From NCBI RefSeq assembly GCF_012569785.1, contig NZ_CP046202.1, positions 192,712-208,479 of the forward strand: a stretch of 15,768 bases of DNA, given 5' to 3'. This document shows positions 1 through 7,254 of the stretch, one piece after another; position 1 is the stretch's first letter; the number at the start of each line of letters is the position of its first letter. Both the position numbers and the translations under genes were made by a program. The DNA comes from Enterobacteriaceae endosymbiont of Donacia crassipes. Its GTDB lineage: Bacteria > Pseudomonadota > Gammaproteobacteria > Enterobacterales > Enterobacteriaceae. The notes under the pieces were generated by a model. It was not told the DNA's origin, searched no databases, and worked only from the letters and a program-made list of their open reading frames with translations.

Positions 1-599
1 GATGTTCTTAATAAAACATTTGCTTTTTTAATTTTTTCAATTGAAGATTTTTGACATGAAATGAAAAAATGTTTTTTATTTGATAACATAACTTTTTTAT
101 CTATATTAGATAATTGTATATCTTTAGGTATATCTATTAATACGGGACCTGGTCTATTAGATAATGCTATATAAAAAGCTTTATCTATAATAGTAGATAA
201 TTCTACTGAAGAAGTTATTAAAAAACTATGTTTAGTACATGATAATGACATGCCTATAATATCTATTTCTTGAAAAGCATCAGTACCAATTAAAGGAAGT
301 GATACTTGTCCAGTAATTGCAATAATAGGTATAGAATCTACCATTGCATCTGCAAGACCAGTTATTAAATTAGTAGCTCCAGGACCAGACGTAGCAATAC
401 ATACTCCTATTTTTCCAGTAGCTCTTGCGTACCCGATAGCTGCTATTGCTGCTCCTTGTTCATGCCTACATAATATGTGTTCTATATCTCCATCATATAA
501 TGCATCATAAAGAGGCATTATTGCCCCACCTGGATATCCAAATACTGTTTTAATATTTTGTTTTTTTAATATTTGAATTATACATTGTGCTCCGTTCAT
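1..599 (-). CDS. ilvG: Acetolactate synthase II large subunit, N-terminal part (runs off the left edge)
   Basis: Catalytic subunit of the ThDP-dependent enzyme that condenses pyruvate with pyruvate or 2-oxobutyrate, the first common step of valine, leucine and isoleucine synthesis. The gene reads leftward from ATG at 599; 199 codons are present and the rest lies outside the window. Visible signatures: N-terminus [22 protein letters not shown] (about 21-37), RHEQGAA with the ThDP-activating Glu47, SGPGATN (about 71-77), DAFQE, and [13 protein letters not shown]. The start [13 protein letters not shown] and the IPKDIQL segment match enterobacterial IlvG (AHAS II) much better than IlvI or IlvB, as I recall those sequences. 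A good Shine-Dalgarno (GAGGTG, plus-strand 606-611) sits 6 bases before the ATG and supports the start. A tRNA-Trp lies behind it in the same orientation, as in the ancestral trpT-ilv region, where several genes between have been lost. No disruption is seen in the visible part. Confidence 0.95.
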   Translation of the reverse strand, partial: MNGAQCIIQILKKQNIKTVFGYPGGAIMPLYDALYDGDIEHILCRHEQGAAIAAIGYARATGKIGVCIATSGPGATNLITGLADAMVDSIPIIAITGQVSLPLIGTDAFQEIDIIGMSLSCTKHSFLITSSVELSTIIDKAFYIALSNRPGPVLIDIPKDIQLSNIDKKVMLSNKKHFFISCQKSSIEKIKKANVLLRT

Positions 600-602
600 A
601 TT

Positions 603-635
603 TTACACCTCTTTTTTTAGTAAAATGATATGCAT
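603..635 (-). other. Possible 10-codon upstream ORF (MHIILLKKEV) abutting ilvG
   Basis: On the minus strand an ATG at 635 opens a 10-codon frame, MHIILLKKEV, ending in TAA at 603-605, three bases before the ilvG ATG. Half of its residues are Ile, Leu or Val, and its last sense codons overlap the ilvG Shine-Dalgarno. In E. coli the ilvGMEDA operon is controlled by a leader peptide rich in branched-chain residues (IlvL), but that leader is about 32 residues and is followed by an attenuator. Here only 3 bases separate it from ilvG, so terminator-type attenuation is impossible; coupling by ribosome occupancy would be the only option. It has no Shine-Dalgarno of its own, and Ile/Leu/Lys codons are common by chance in such A+T-rich DNA. 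Weak. Confidence 0.2.
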
Positions 636-856
636 AATTCAATTTAATTATGATTTAATTCATGTATATTTCAAGATTAAACGATATGGTTTTGTTTTAT
701 ATTTGATATGTTATTAAAATTTTTATCAAAATCATATAAATTTTTGAATTAAATATTCATATATATGAATATATATTTATATAAAATATTTTACTATTTA
801 TTTATAATGTTTTTTTAAAAATTAAATAATATTTTTTTTATAAAAAATATTATTTT

Positions 857-929
857 CAGGGGTGGAGGGATTTGAACCCCCAACCATTGGTTTTGGAGAC
901 CAATATTCTACCAATTAAACTACACCCCT
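857..929 (-). tRNA. trpT: tRNA-Trp (anticodon CCA)
   Basis: The 73-nt minus-strand sequence folds as a full cloverleaf: acceptor AGGGGTG pairing with CACCCCT, D-arm with AATTGGTAGA, anticodon loop CTCCAAA with anticodon CCA, and T-arm GGGGGTTCAAATCCCTC. It closely resembles enterobacterial tRNA-Trp. The discriminator base is G, as required for tryptophanyl-tRNA synthetase. The 3' CCA is not encoded (the next bases are AAA), so a CCA-adding enzyme must complete it. It lies upstream of ilvG in the same orientation. Confidence 0.97.
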
Positions 930-1159
930 TACTATTTATATAGTATATTATATTATATAATTTTATTAGTAAAATTTATTTATGATAAAATTTATTTATT
1001 TTAAATATTAAAATACAAAGTATATTATTTTTATTAAATAAATATTTTATATTTAACAATTTTAATAAAAATTATTTTTCATATTTTATTAATTATTATT
1101 TTTTATAATAATTTTTATAAAATTAATGTATCATTTTATGACTTTAAAAGGATAAAAAA

Positions 1160-1912
1160 ATGACAGAATGGAGTATTGGAAAAGTAAAAGATATTAAATA
1201 TTGGGCTAATAATTTATTTAGTATTATTTTAAAAGCAAAAGTTAATAATTTTTATGCTGGTCAATTTACTAAATTAGCATTAAAAATTAATGATAAAAAA
1301 ATACAAAGAGCATATTCATATATTAATTCACCTAAAAATAAAAATTATGAGTTTTATATTTCTAATATTAATAATGGTAATTTAACTCCATATTTATATA
1401 AATTAAAAATTAATGATGAAATTATGATTGCTAAAAATGCATTAGGAAGTTTTACAATAAATAATATTGAATCTTGTAAAAATTTATGGATGTTATCAAC
1501 AGGAACTGGTATTGGTCCTTATCTTTCAATATTACAAGATAATGTATGTTTTCAAAAATTTAAAAAAATAATTTTAATACATTCTATTAGATATATAGAA
1601 AATTTTAGTTATTTAAATTTGGTAAAAAAAATAAAACAAAAATATTATAATCAATTAATTATTAAAATTATTTTAACTAGAAATGTGAAAATTAATAATT
1701 CTATTTTATATGGTTATATTCCTAATTTAATTAAAAATGGTATATTAGAAAATAATATTGGTATTGAGATAAATACTAATAATAGTCATGTAATGCTTTG
1801 TGGTAATCCAAATATGATTAAACAAACTAAAAAATTTTTAGAACACTATAAAAATTTTTCTAAAAATTTAATAAATAAAAAAGGTAATATTACCTATGAA
1901 CAATATTGGTAA
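1160..1912 (+). CDS. fpr: Ferredoxin/flavodoxin-NADP+ reductase
   Basis: FAD enzyme moving electrons between NADPH and ferredoxin or flavodoxin, supplying reducing power for Fe-S and radical enzymes and for oxidative-stress defence in the cytoplasm. 250 residues, against 248 in E. coli. Visible: N-terminus MTEW (E. coli MADW); AGQFTKL and the FAD-binding RAYSY motif (Arg50-Tyr54); the NADP-binding segment STGTGIGPYLS (about 113-123); VMLCGNP near 200-207; and the C-terminal aromatic end YEQYW typical of the bacterial Fpr subclass. AAGGA at 1148-1152 lies 7 bases before the ATG and fixes the start. tpiA follows after 34 bp in the same direction, so the two are probably co-transcribed; fpr and tpiA are near neighbours in enterobacteria. 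No obvious promoter can be singled out in the preceding A+T-rich spacer. Confidence 0.96.
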   Translation: MTEWSIGKVKDIKYWANNLFSIILKAKVNNFYAGQFTKLALKINDKKIQRAYSYINSPKNKNYEFYISNINNGNLTPYLYKLKINDEIMIAKNALGSFTINNIESCKNLWMLSTGTGIGPYLSILQDNVCFQKFKKIILIHSIRYIENFSYLNLVKKIKQKYYNQLIIKIILTRNVKINNSILYGYIPNLIKNGILENNIGIEINTNNSHVMLCGNPNMIKQTKKFLEHYKNFSKNLINKKGNITYEQYW

Positions 1913-1946
1913 ATTAATGTATTTTTAAATTTTAGAAGGAAATCAT

Positions 1947-2726
1947 ATGAAAAAATTTTTAGTTACTGCTAATTGGAAATTAAATGGTAGTTATAATTTT
2001 ATAAATAAAAATATAAAAATAATAAAAAAAATAAATCATTCTTTAAAATATTGTCAATTATCTATATCACCTCCTTATGTATATTTACATTATATTAATA
2101 ATTTAATAAAAAATACTTCTATATCTTTAACAGCACAAAATGTAGATATTCATTTAAAGGGATCTTTTACAGGAGAAATATCAGTAAATATGTTAAAAGA
2201 TATAGGTGTAAAATATGTTATAATTGGTCATTCAGAAAGGAGAATATATCATAATGAAGATATTAATTTTATATCAAAAAAATTTGTATTAATTAAAAAA
2301 TATAATTTAATTCCAATTTTATGTATAGGAGAAACTGAAGAACAAAGAAAAAATAAATTAATAGAAAAAATTTGTATTAATCAAATTAATAGTATACTTA
2401 AAATAAGTAATATTAATATATTTAGTAATACTATTATAGCTTATGAACCACTTTGGGCTATTGGATCTGGCAAAATAGCAGATATAAATGAAGTAAAAAA
2501 AGTTATTTTATTTATTAGAAAATATATATCATCTTTAAATAAAGAGATAGTAGAAAATATATATTTTCAATATGGTGGATCAGTAAATTATTTTAATATA
2601 AATAATTTTTTTAAAAAAAAATATATAAATGGTTTTTTAATAGGTAAAGCTTCTTTAACAATGAAGAATTTTATATTTTTAATTGAAAAAATAGAAAAAA
2701 ATTTATACCTGTTAAATAGGTCTTAA
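1947..2726 (+). CDS. tpiA: Triosephosphate isomerase
   Basis: Interconverts dihydroxyacetone phosphate and glyceraldehyde 3-phosphate in glycolysis and gluconeogenesis. 259 residues, near the usual 250-255. All key parts of the TIM barrel are visible: Asn9 and Lys11 in the start segment TANWKLNG, the electrophilic His95 in IIGHSERR, the catalytic base Glu167 in AYEPLWAIGSGK (which includes the loop-6 lid), and the YGGSV phosphate loop near 209-213. In the last phosphate-binding loop the usual VGGASL reads IGKASL: the second Gly is Lys, a position normally used through its backbone, so activity is probably kept. Start supported by AGAAGGA at 1934-1940. The last 15 bases overlap the end of the opposing lysS gene, so there is no room for a terminator between them. 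Confidence 0.97.
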   Translation: MKKFLVTANWKLNGSYNFINKNIKIIKKINHSLKYCQLSISPPYVYLHYINNLIKNTSISLTAQNVDIHLKGSFTGEISVNMLKDIGVKYVIIGHSERRIYHNEDINFISKKFVLIKKYNLIPILCIGETEEQRKNKLIEKICINQINSILKISNINIFSNTIIAYEPLWAIGSGKIADINEVKKVILFIRKYISSLNKEIVENIYFQYGGSVNYFNINNFFKKKYINGFLIGKASLTMKNFIFLIEKIEKNLYLLNRS

Positions 2727-4214
2727 CATTGGAAATAAAATAACATCTTTTATTGTTTTTGTATTTGTAAATAACATAATTAGTCTATCTATTCCTACAC
2801 CTAATCCAGCTGTAGGAGGTAACCCATATTCTAATGCTTCTATATAATCTTTATCATAAAATTGATTATTACTAATATTTTTATGATTTTCTTGTTTTTG
2901 AAATCTTTTTTTTTGTTCTTCAGAATCATTAAGTTCAGAAAAACCATTTGCAATTTCCATTCCACAAATAAAAAATTCAAATCTATCAGTAAATAAAGGA
3001 TTTAAATCATTACTTCTTGATAATGGAGAAATTTCAATAGGGTATTCTGTAATAAATGTTGGTTCTATAATTTTATGGATAATTTTTTCTTCAAAAATTT
3101 TAGAAATAATTTTACCTTTACTCCAGTCTAGATTTATTTTAACATTTAGTAAATTAGTAATTTTTGTTAATTTATTCAAATTTTCTAAATTTTCTAAAGA
3201 AAATTTAGGATAAAATTTTATAATAGCTTCTTTCATAGTTAATTTATTAAATTTATTATTTAAATCAAAAATATAATTATCATATTTTAAAATATTATTT
3301 TTAAATATTTTTTTATATATTTTTTTAAATAATTTTTCAAAAAAAATCATTAAATCTTTATAATCTGAATATGCAATATATAACTCCATCATAGTAAATT
3401 CAGGATTATGTTGAGTTGATATTCCTTCATTACGAAAATTTTTATTAATTTCAAAAATTTTATTAAATCCTCCAATAATTAACCGTTTTAAATATAATTC
3501 AGGAGCAATACGTAAATATATATTCATATTATATTTATTATGATATGTTATAAAAGGTTTAGCTAATGCTCCTCCTGGAATATTATGCATCATCGGGGTT
3601 TCTACTTCAATAAAATTATTTTTATTCATAAAATCTCGAATATTTTTTATAATTTGATGTCTCTTTTTAAAAATATAACGTGTTTTTTTATTAACAATGA
3701 GATCTAAATATCTTTTTCTATATTTTATTTCTTTATTTTGTAATCCATGATATTTATCAGGTAAAGGTTTTATTGCTTTTGTTAATAAAAAAATTTTTTG
3801 ACAAAAAATTGATAAAATTTGAGTTTTAGTTTTAAAAACATAACCAATTATACCTATAATATCTCCGATATCATATTCTTTTAAAAATTTTTTATATTCT
3901 TGATAAGATATTTTATTTTGAGATATATAAATTTGTATTTTACCTGTATAATCTTGAATATTAATGAAAGAAGCTTTACCCATAATACGCATATTTACTA
4001 TACGTCCTGCAACATGTAATATTTTTTTATTTAAAAAATTATCTTTTTCATTTGAAAGTTTATTTAAATAATTACACATAATATTAATTTTAAAATGATT
4101 AGGAAAAACTATATTATTATTTTTTTTTAATATTTTTAATTTTTTATATCGAAATTTTATTTCATTATTATGAATATTTTTAATATTATTTAATTTATTT
4201 TTAACTTCAAACAT
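2712..4214 (-). CDS. lysS: Lysyl-tRNA synthetase, class II
   Basis: Charges tRNA-Lys with lysine using ATP. 500 residues (E. coli LysS 505). The N-terminal OB-fold anticodon-binding domain (about 60-155, with VAGRIVNMRIMGKASFINIQD) is followed by the class II catalytic core: motif 1 around VETPMMHNIPGGA, motif 2 FRNEGISTQHNPEFTMME, and motif 3 GLGVGIDRLIMLF near the C-terminus. The extreme N-terminus is Asn/Lys-rich and not conserved. It sits 19 bp after prfB on the same strand, preserving the enterobacterial prfB-lysS operon; AAGG about 10 bases before the ATG is the likely ribosome site. Its 3' end runs 15 bp into the opposing tpiA coding end. Confidence 0.97.
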   Translation of the reverse strand: MFEVKNKLNNIKNIHNNEIKFRYKKLKILKKNNNIVFPNHFKINIMCNYLNKLSNEKDNFLNKKILHVAGRIVNMRIMGKASFINIQDYTGKIQIYISQNKISYQEYKKFLKEYDIGDIIGIIGYVFKTKTQILSIFCQKIFLLTKAIKPLPDKYHGLQNKEIKYRKRYLDLIVNKKTRYIFKKRHQIIKNIRDFMNKNNFIEVETPMMHNIPGGALAKPFITYHNKYNMNIYLRIAPELYLKRLIIGGFNKIFEINKNFRNEGISTQHNPEFTMMELYIAYSDYKDLMIFFEKLFKKIYKKIFKNNILKYDNYIFDLNNKFNKLTMKEAIIKFYPKFSLENLENLNKLTKITNLLNVKINLDWSKGKIISKIFEEKIIHKIIEPTFITEYPIEISPLSRSNDLNPLFTDRFEFFICGMEIANGFSELNDSEEQKKRFQKQENHKNISNNQFYDKDYIEALEYGLPPTAGLGVGIDRLIMLFTNTKTIKDVILFPMLRPI

Positions 4215-4233
4215 AATATTAAACCTTATATAT

Positions 4234-5332
4234 TTATAAACCTAATTTTAAACTTGCTTGAATAAATTGATCTAAATTACCATTTAATACAGATTGTATA
4301 TTATTACTTTCTATACCAGTCCTTATATCTTTTATTCTTGAATCATCTAATATATAAGAGCGTATTTGATATCCCCAACTAATATTAAATTTATTTTTTT
4401 CTATTTCTTCTTTTGTTTTTTTTCTAATTTTATTTTGTAATTCATATATTTTATATTTTATTTGTTTCATAGCTTGGTTTTTATTTTTATGTTGTGATCT
4501 ATTATTTTGACATTGTGTAACTAATCCTGTAGGAATATGTGTAATACGTACAGCAGATTCTGTACGATTTACATGTTGTCCTCCTGATCCAGATGCTTTA
4601 TATACATCGACACGTAAATCTTCCATATTAATAGATATATTTAAGTTATCCTTAATTTCAGGATATATAAAAGTTGAAGCAAAAGATGTATGTCTTCTAC
4701 CTGAAGAATTAAAAGGACTTTTTCTTACTAAACGATGAATACCACTTTCTGTACGTAACCATCCAAAAGCATATTTACCAATAATATGGATTGTGGATGA
4801 TTTAATTCCGATGATTTCTCCTGGAGATTCATTTATTATAGTTGCTTGATATTTTTTTTTTTCTGCCCATTTTAAATACATTTTCATTATTATTTTAGCC
4901 CAATCCTGAGATTCTATACCTCCAGATCCAGATTGGATATCTATAAAACAATTTTTTTTATCATTTTTTTTAATAAAAATTTTTTGTAATTCTAAATTAT
5001 CTATTTTTTTTTGTATTTGAAATAAAATTTTTATAGATTCCTTTAACATTTTTTTATCATTAGAATTAATTGCTAAATTAGTTAATTCATTAATATCAAT
5101 AATTTCTTGATTAATATCATCTAAAGTTAATAGTATATTTTCTATATTAGATTTTTTTTTATTTAAAGAAAGTAAGTTATTTATATTTTTCCAAATATTT
5201 GGATTTTGTAATTTTTTTTTTATTACTAATAATTTTTTTTGATATTTTGAATAATTAAAGAAACCCCCTAATAAAACTATTTTTTTTTTTTATTTCTTTT
5301 AATTTATTTTGTATCAAAATATTTTCTGACAT
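4234..5332 (-). CDS. prfB: Peptide chain release factor 2, with programmed +1 frameshift
   Basis: Recognises UAA and UGA in the ribosomal A site and triggers peptide release. The gene starts at ATG 5332 (Shine-Dalgarno AGGAA about 6 bases upstream), reads 25 codons to CTT at 5258-5260, meets an in-frame TAA (5255-5257), and continues in the +1 frame from AAT at 5256 to TAA at 4234. The joined product is 365 residues, exactly the length of E. coli RF2, with the codon-recognition tripeptide SPF at 205-207 and the catalytic GGQ at 250-252, the E. coli positions. Residue 246 is Ala, the form found in most bacteria, unlike Thr246 of E. coli K-12. The N-terminal coiled-coil domain reads through the junction as RGFL-NYSKYQKK, matching E. 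coli RGYL-DYDAKKER. Starting at the internal ATG 5049 would delete that domain and is unlikely. The stop at the shift site is TAA rather than TGA. Three A tracts of 10-12 bases lie within the gene. Confidence 0.95.
5255..5269 (-). promoter_or_regulatory. prfB +1 recoding site with an atypical TAA stop
   Basis: Read on the minus strand the site is AGG GGG TTT CTT TAA T. AGGGGG is the internal Shine-Dalgarno-like stimulator, three bases before the slippery CTT, as in E. coli (AGG GGG TAT CTT TGA C). tRNA-Leu on CUU slips to UUU and translation resumes at AAT. In the classical loop the stop is UGA, read only by RF2, so scarce RF2 raises frameshifting and RF2 synthesis. UAA is read by RF1 as well, so the same architecture should respond differently here. 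Confidence 0.9.
5280..5291 (-). repeat. 12-A homopolymer early in prfB
   Basis: Twelve consecutive A on the coding strand span codons 14-18 (ATA AAA AAA AAA AAT), upstream of the recoding site. RNA polymerase slippage at tracts of this length is documented in insect endosymbionts. A transcript with 11 A reads ...ATA GTT TTA TTA GGG GGT TTC TTT AAT..., entering the downstream RF2 frame with no stop; a transcript with 13 A stops at once at TAG. The tract could therefore provide a second route to full-length RF2. Confidence 0.75.
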
Positions 5333-5488
5333 ATTTAATTCCTAATTTTTAATAAAAAAATATTAAATATAAAATAATCTAAATATTCATTTTAATTAAA
5401 ATAAATTTTATATAAATAATTATTAATAATATATAAATATTAGATATGGATAATAAATTAAAATTTAATTTTATTAGATTAATAAATT

Positions 5489-5561
5489 TGGCCCTTGTTG
5501 GATTTGAACCAACGACCTAACGATTATGAGTCGTTTGCTCTAACCACTGAGCTAAAGGGCC
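5489..5561 (-). tRNA. ileX: tRNA-Ile2 (CAU anticodon; lysidine type)
   Basis: The 73-nt cloverleaf on the minus strand has acceptor GGCCCTT pairing with AAGGGCC, D-arm GCTC/GAGC, anticodon arm AACGA-CTCATAA-TCGTT with anticodon CAT, and T-arm GTTGG-TTCAAAT-CCAAC. A CAT anticodon can mean initiator Met, elongator Met or Ile2. The 5' end GGCCC, the stretch TTAGCTCAGTGGTTAGAGCA and the ACGACTCATAATCGT anticodon arm match E. coli ileX almost base for base and do not match metT (GGCTACG...) or the initiator. It should read AUA after TilS converts C34 to lysidine, essential in this AUA-rich genome. The discriminator is A; the 3' CCA is not encoded. It lies between degP and prfB on the same strand. 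Confidence 0.93.
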
Positions 5562-5617
5562 ATGTTATGATATTATGTTATATTTTAATATATATTTCAA
5601 TTAAATTTATTATTTAT

Positions 5618-7069
5618 TTAATTTAATAAATATAATTCTTTATTTCCTCTTAAAATATTTAAGAGTATTAATGATGGTTGTGTGCCCAAAATTTTTTTAA
5701 GATCTTTTACATTATGTACATTTTTTTGATTAATTCTTATTATTATGTCATCCTTTTTCAATCCTATTATTGCAGCAGGTGAATTAGGTATAACTTTTAT
5801 AACTTTTACTGCAATTCTTTTTGTTTTTTTAAAAATAAAATATTTTTTTTCTAAAGAAATATTTTCTAAATATGCACCTTCAATACCATATATTTTATTT
5901 TCATTAGAAAATTTATTATAATAAAAATTATCTAATTTTATTTCTATTATTTTAAAAATTCCATTTCTTATTATTCCTAATTTAATAATAGAATTTTTCA
6001 TTAATATGCTAATTTTTGCTTTCAATAAAGCATAACTATTAATTCTTTTATTATTTAATGTAATTATAATATCACCAGGTTTTAATATATTATTTTTAGA
6101 TGAAATTACTTCACGAACAAAAGTTCCTTTAAATATATTAGGTACTTTCATAACTTTTGCTATTTGTGGATCAAGTTCAACACCATAAATACCTAAAAAA
6201 CCTCTTTCTATTTTTCCAAATTTAATAAATTGATTAACTAAATTCATAACAGTATTACTTGGTATAGCAAAACCAATACCTATATTACCTTCATTAGGAG
6301 TTAAAATAGCTGTATTTATTCCAATTAAATCTCCATTTAAATTAACTAAAGCTCCTCCTGAACTACCTTTGTTAATTGCAGCATCTGTTTGAATAAAATT
6401 TTCAAAATTTTCAATATTAAGTCCAGCACGTCCTAATCCTGATATAATTCCTGATGTAACACTTTCTCCTAATCCATATGGATTGCCTATAGCTATAGTA
6501 TAATCTCCTACCTTTAATGTATCAGAATTAGCTATTTTAACGCTTTTTAAATTACCAGTTTTATCTTTTATTTGTATTAAAGCTAAATCTGTTTTTGGAT
6601 CTTGTCCTAAAATTTTAGCTTCATAAATTTTTCCATTATTTAATTCTACTGAAATATAATCTGCATGATCTATAACATGATTATTAGTAATAATTAAACC
6701 TTTTTTAGAATCTATTATTACTCCAGATCCAATAGAATGAAACTTTTGTTGAAGAATATTATCATTATTTCCACAAATAGGAGTATTTTCATATAATGAA
6801 CCCTCTTTACAAAGTGAAAATTTTTCATTTAAATATTCTTGTATTTTTGGAGGTAATCTAAATTGTGATACAAAAGTACTACCCTGTACATCAATATTAA
6901 CAACAGAAGGAGTAACTTTTGATAATATAAGAGATAAACTTGGTAATTGATGATTATTCCATTTGTTTATTAAATTAAATGGTAATAATTTTGCATGTAC
7001 ATTTTGTAATGTAAATATTATGTTGCCCATAAAAAAAAATATATAAAAAACTATTTTAATTTTTTTCAT
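5618..7069 (-). CDS. degP: Periplasmic serine protease/chaperone DegP (HtrA)
   Basis: Degrades or refolds damaged envelope proteins in the periplasm. 483 residues, near E. coli DegP. Order: Lys-start signal peptide with a hydrophobic core at about 5-21 and probable cleavage after NVHA (26); protease domain with catalytic His131 (ITNNHVI), Asp161 (KTDLALIQI) and Ser237 (INKGSSGGALVN, where the usual Asn of GNSGG is Ser); PDZ1 from about 289 (RGFLGIYG); and PDZ2 ending LNILRGNKELYLLN. The LA-loop pair Cys87 and Cys99 (LCKEGSLYENTPIC) is characteristic of DegP and absent from DegQ and DegS. A stretch of PDZ1 is a little shorter than in E. coli. A weak GAGA lies about 8 bases before the ATG. Divergent from rpiA across a 185-bp spacer. 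Retention in so small a genome implies that envelope protein quality control is still needed. Confidence 0.95.
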   Translation of the reverse strand: MKKIKIVFYIFFFMGNIIFTLQNVHAKLLPFNLINKWNNHQLPSLSLILSKVTPSVVNIDVQGSTFVSQFRLPPKIQEYLNEKFSLCKEGSLYENTPICGNNDNILQQKFHSIGSGVIIDSKKGLIITNNHVIDHADYISVELNNGKIYEAKILGQDPKTDLALIQIKDKTGNLKSVKIANSDTLKVGDYTIAIGNPYGLGESVTSGIISGLGRAGLNIENFENFIQTDAAINKGSSGGALVNLNGDLIGINTAILTPNEGNIGIGFAIPSNTVMNLVNQFIKFGKIERGFLGIYGVELDPQIAKVMKVPNIFKGTFVREVISSKNNILKPGDIIITLNNKRINSYALLKAKISILMKNSIIKLGIIRNGIFKIIEIKLDNFYYNKFSNENKIYGIEGAYLENISLEKKYFIFKKTKRIAVKVIKVIPNSPAAIIGLKKDDIIIRINQKNVHNVKDLKKILGTQPSLILLNILRGNKELYLLN

Positions 7070-7131
7070 AAAAAAATCTCATAATAAAATTTTTTAATAT
7101 AATTATATAAAAACTTTTTAATTTGTATTTT

Positions 7132-7160
7132 GTTATAAAAATGAAAAATTCATATTGTAA
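7132..7160 (-). promoter_or_regulatory. Candidate sigma-70-type promoter for degP
   Basis: On the minus strand TTACAA (7155-7160) and TATAAC (7132-7137) are separated by exactly 17 bases, about 60 bases before the degP ATG. The -10 box has one mismatch to consensus and the -35 box three. In DNA this A+T-rich such pairs are frequent by chance. I do not see a convincing heat-shock (CTTGAA...CCCCAT) or sigma-E type promoter. Confidence 0.22.
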
Positions 7161-7254
7161 TTTTACAAACATTAAATTATTTAGATATAAATTTTTTACA
7201 AATTATTATACTTAATATAATATAAATTTTATTTTATATAAAGCATGAATATAT

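Noticed and set aside
4234..5049. Reading prfB as a 271-residue gene starting at ATG 5049
   Set aside because: This would remove the N-terminal domain. The sequence upstream to 5332 encodes that domain, with the RF2 frameshift signal, and restores exactly 365 residues.
5489..5561. CAT-anticodon tRNA as elongator or initiator tRNA-Met
   Set aside because: Acceptor stem and D/anticodon arms match ileX (GGCCC..., ACGACTCATAATCGT) and not metT or metZ.
5618..7069. Calling the HtrA protease DegQ or DegS
   Set aside because: It has two PDZ domains (DegS has one), and the LA-loop cysteines 87 and 99 typical of DegP.
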